Part shown: in pieces, positions 7,190-7,940 of the stretch | Numbering within the stretch: position 1 is the first letter of the stretch | Layout: each line of letters starts with the position of its first letter | Origin: an uncultured Acidimicrobiia bacterium | Lineage (GTDB): Bacteria; Actinomycetota; Acidimicrobiia; IMCC26256; CALEDW01 | DNA: 7,940 bases | Direction of reading: 5' to 3' | Assembly (NCBI GenBank): GCA_937949585.1 | Contig: CALEDW010000314.1 | Coordinates: forward strand, 1-7,940 | Notes under the pieces: model-generated | What the model saw: the letters and a program-made list of their open reading frames with translations, nothing else | What the model was told of the DNA's origin: nothing | Databases searched by the model: none | Made by a program: the position numbers and the translations under genes

Positions 7190-7276
7190 TCACCGCCACT
7201 TGGCGGCGCCACCGGCGAGCAGCAGCGCGGCCAGCGAGGTCGCCAGCAGGGTCAGACGGACGTAGACCTTCTTCAT
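7190..7276 (-). CDS. 28-residue small membrane peptide upstream of the HD genes
   Basis: An open frame of 28 codons begins MKKVYVRLTLLATSLAALLL and ends AGGAAKWR. It has a basic N-terminus (two Lys, one Arg), one hydrophobic helix of about 14-16 residues and a short basic C-terminus, so it would be a single-span membrane peptide. It could also be read as a bare signal sequence, but no mature part follows. Its ATG at 7276 is preceded seven bases upstream by the purine run GGAGGGGGG, the best ribosome binding site in this operon. The HD-protein ATG at 7134 lies 55 bases past its stop. It may be a regulatory or leader peptide, or a small partner of the membrane HD proteins; I know no named family for it. 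Confidence 0.62.
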   Translation of the reverse strand: MKKVYVRLTLLATSLAALLLAGGAAKWR

Positions 7277-7283
7277 CAGGAAT

Positions 7284-7299
7284 CCCCCCTCCCGGGGAG
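7284..7299 (-). promoter_or_regulatory. Hairpin burying the Shine-Dalgarno sequence of the 28-residue peptide
   Basis: On the minus strand CTCCCC (7299-7294) can pair with GGGGGG (7289-7284) around the loop GGGA, a GNRA tetraloop; one pair is U-G. A shifted pairing, CCTCC with GGAGG, is also possible. Either form hides the purine-rich ribosome binding site whose 3' end is seven bases before the ATG at 7276. This is the arrangement expected of a translational expression platform. Confidence 0.5.
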
Positions 7300-7402
7300 G
7301 TCCTCCCTGCGCCGCCTTCCGGCACGAGGGGGCGTCCGCTCCGCTTCGGGGCTCTTCAGCCCCTCGGGTGACGCCGGGGTCCTGCCGTCTCCGCCTTCCG
7401 GG

Positions 7403-7546
7403 TCAGTTGTCGGCGGCCACCTCCTTCCGGTGCGGCAGCGTTCCTCCGCCCTCTGTCTCGGCGGGTCGGTCTGCCCACCTGAGGCGGATCTGCCCCCGGT
7501 GGGCCCGGACCGGCCCGTCGCCTCCCAGGTCGCCCTTGGGCAACAT
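7403..7546 (-). CDS. Possible 47-residue leaderless ORF inside the structured leader
   Basis: An ATG at 7546 lies five bases after a TAGAGT -10-like box and opens a 47-codon frame beginning MLPKGDLGGDGPVRAH and ending HRKEVAADN. The peptide is polar and charged, with no membrane segment or motif I recognise. A leaderless upstream ORF would be normal in an actinobacterium. However, the frame runs through most of the predicted stems of the leader, and its stop falls inside an arm of the proposed three-way junction. Either the RNA structure or the ORF may be real, or translation of the ORF may control the folding. The evidence is promoter spacing only. Confidence 0.22.
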   Translation of the reverse strand: MLPKGDLGGDGPVRAHRGQIRLRWADRPAETEGGGTLPHRKEVAADN

Positions 7547-7551
7547 CCGCC

Positions 7552-7580
7552 ACTCTAACCACATCAGCCCCACGATGGAA
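7552..7580 (-). promoter_or_regulatory. Candidate promoter of the leader/HD operon
   Basis: On the minus strand TTCCAT (7580-7575) and TAGAGT (7557-7552) are separated by exactly 17 bases. The -10 fits TANNNT; the -35 is weak compared with TTGACA. Transcription would start near 7546-7544, giving a leader of about 270 bases before the 28-residue peptide. Confidence 0.35.
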
Positions 7581-7605
7581 GGCCCGGCGGCCGACTCGGC
7601 GCTCC

Positions 7606-7617
7606 GCCACCGGTGGC
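7606..7617. promoter_or_regulatory. 12-bp perfect palindrome in the divergent region (possible operator)
   Basis: GCCACCGGTGGC is a perfect inverted repeat lying between the candidate minus-strand promoter (7552-7580) and the plus-strand gene at 7759. Its symmetry and place suit a dimeric repressor or activator. In sequence this rich in G and C such palindromes also arise by chance, and no second copy was noticed. Confidence 0.25.
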
Positions 7618-7628
7618 TGCACTTCGCG

Positions 7629-7634
7629 TAACCT
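7629..7634 (+). promoter_or_regulatory. Weak -10-like box upstream of the right-edge gene
   Basis: TAACCT fits TANNNT, but the hexamer 17 bases upstream (GCCACC) does not resemble a -35. If used, it would give a leader of roughly 120 bases that contains the hairpin at 7666-7686. TTGACC at 7634-7639 was considered as a -35, but no -10 follows at the right distance. Confidence 0.18.
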
Positions 7635-7665
7635 TGACCACGCGGCGACATCAGCAGCGCCGTTC

Positions 7666-7686
7666 CCGCCCGGAACCCCCGGGCGG
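7666..7686. repeat. 8-bp perfect inverted repeat in the leader of the right-edge gene
   Basis: CCGCCCGG and CCGGGCGG form an 8-bp perfect stem around the loop AACCC. No T-run follows, so it is not a standard terminator. It could be an RNA hairpin in the plus-strand leader or a protein-binding site. Confidence 0.4.
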
Positions 7687-7746
7687 AGACAAGCCCGGAC
7701 GGTGGAGCTGCACGACTCGGCGAACGGCCGCTCCGGGAGACGAGGC

Positions 7747-7752
7747 GGGAGG
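7747..7752 (+). promoter_or_regulatory. Ribosome binding site of the right-edge gene
   Basis: GGGAGG sits six bases before the ATG at 7759. It is the clearest Shine-Dalgarno sequence on the plus strand and decides the start over the in-frame ATG ten codons later. Confidence 0.6.
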
Positions 7753-7758
7753 CCGACG

Positions 7759-7940
7759 ATGGGGCACGGAGAGCACGCCGCCGAGACCATGCTGGACGAC
7801 GACGCCGTCCGGGGCGGCGCCGGATCGGCCGGCACGGGCGGCCCGGTCGCGTCCGGCGCCGACGACCTCGACGACCTCGTCGAGCTCGAACGCGAGCTCT
7901 GCCGCCTCCCCGAGGTGTCGGCGGCCCGGGTGGTGGCCGA
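7759..7940 (+). CDS. N-terminal fragment of an unrecognised protein
   Basis: Sixty codons are open to the right edge from an ATG with a good ribosome binding site. The first 35 residues or so are low in complexity (acidic, then Gly/Ala/Ser-rich) and look disordered. A more ordered stretch then begins, DDLDDLVELERELCRLPEVS followed by AARVVAD. The pattern of a charged helix followed by a short AARVV-type strand suggests the start of a small alpha/beta domain, but I cannot name the family. The gene is divergent from the HD operon and may share its control region. Confidence 0.65.
   Translation, partial: MGHGEHAAETMLDDDAVRGGAGSAGTGGPVASGADDLDDLVELERELCRLPEVSAARVVA

Larger units (their letters stand above)
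7277..7551 (-). ncRNA. Candidate structured 5' leader RNA (possible riboswitch) of the HD operon
   Basis: Read on the minus strand, this stretch folds on paper into successive compact stems. 7504-7473 is a 7-bp stem GCCCACC/GGTGGGC topped by GGGGC/GCCTC. 7464-7446 is CCGCC/GGCGG. 7438-7382 is a possible three-way junction: closing stem CTGCCG/CGGCAG, arms CACC/GGTG and CCGCC/GGCGG. 7375-7331 is a long hairpin: GGCGTC/GACGCC, CCG/CGG and GGGGCT/AGCCCC with loop GAAG. 7323-7314 is GCC/GGC with loop GGAA. 7299-7284 is a final hairpin over the ribosome binding site. CC-GGAA-GG occurs three times (starting 7430, 7401, 7322), twice extended to CCGGAAGGCGG; GGAA is a GNRA loop only on this strand. 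I could not match it to the cyclic di-GMP, cyclic di-AMP, cobalamin, ZTP or other riboswitch consensuses I remember. High G+C makes chance stems common. Confidence 0.45.

Noticed and set aside
7135..7212. GTG at 7212 as the start of the HD protein
   Set aside because: It would overlap the 28-residue peptide gene, has no ribosome binding site and adds only a Pro/Gly-rich stretch before the first membrane helix. Not excluded, but less likely than ATG 7134.
5875..7371. 498-codon plus-strand frame opposite the HD gene
   Set aside because: Composition typical of an antisense shadow (runs of Glu, Arg, Gly and His) with no recognisable motif.
7277..7551. Cyclic di-GMP-I riboswitch
   Set aside because: It was tempting because of the HD genes, but the conserved core segments of that class, as I remember them, are not found on the minus strand.
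1..7940. CRISPR arrays, tRNA or rRNA genes, insertion sequences, transposases or phage attachment sites
   Set aside because: None seen. There are no regularly spaced repeats, no transposase or integrase motifs and no cloverleaf with a T-arm GGTTCGAATCC-type sequence. The few short repeats are confined to the leader at 7277-7551.

Overview
The window is very G+C-rich, uses ATG and GTG starts, and has several starts preceded directly by a TANNNT -10 box, as in leaderless actinobacterial transcripts. Together with the gene set (acyl-CoA carboxylase plus enoyl-CoA hydratase, a DUF5317-type membrane protein, membrane-anchored HD-domain proteins) this suggests an actinomycetote, perhaps of the Acidimicrobiia. 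That placement is inference from style and gene content, not from a marker gene.

Layout. (1) 1-1284, plus strand: a class-III PLP aminotransferase, cut at its N-terminus by the window edge. (2) 1407-3826, minus strand: a two-gene acyl-CoA unit, a crotonase-fold protein followed by an acyl-CoA carboxylase carboxyltransferase subunit. It converges on the aminotransferase. (3) 4001-4666, plus strand: a DUF5317-like membrane protein, divergent from the crotonase gene. Its 3' end overlaps the next minus-strand gene by 90 bp. (4) 4577-7276, minus strand: an operon read in the order 28-residue membrane peptide, membrane HD-domain protein, then a second membrane protein with a degenerate HD domain joined by an ATGA stop/start overlap. 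(5) 7277-7758: 482 bases without a confident gene. The minus strand here looks like a long, strongly structured 5' leader of the HD operon, with a plausible promoter at 7552-7580. The rest is a divergent control region with a 12-bp palindrome and an 8-bp hairpin. (6) 7759 to the right edge, plus strand: the N-terminus of an unrecognised protein with a good ribosome binding site.

The most interesting part is the HD operon and its leader. A compact RNA with a possible three-way junction, three CC-GGAA-GG tetraloop elements and a final hairpin that would bury the Shine-Dalgarno sequence precedes a tiny membrane peptide and two membrane-anchored HD proteins. The first HD protein keeps the HD metal-binding core but has lost the HHExxDGxGYP motif. 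The second has HH in place of HD. This looks like a possible cis-regulated signalling module, with an RNA I cannot match to a known class from memory. High G+C makes chance stems common, so covariation is the decisive test.
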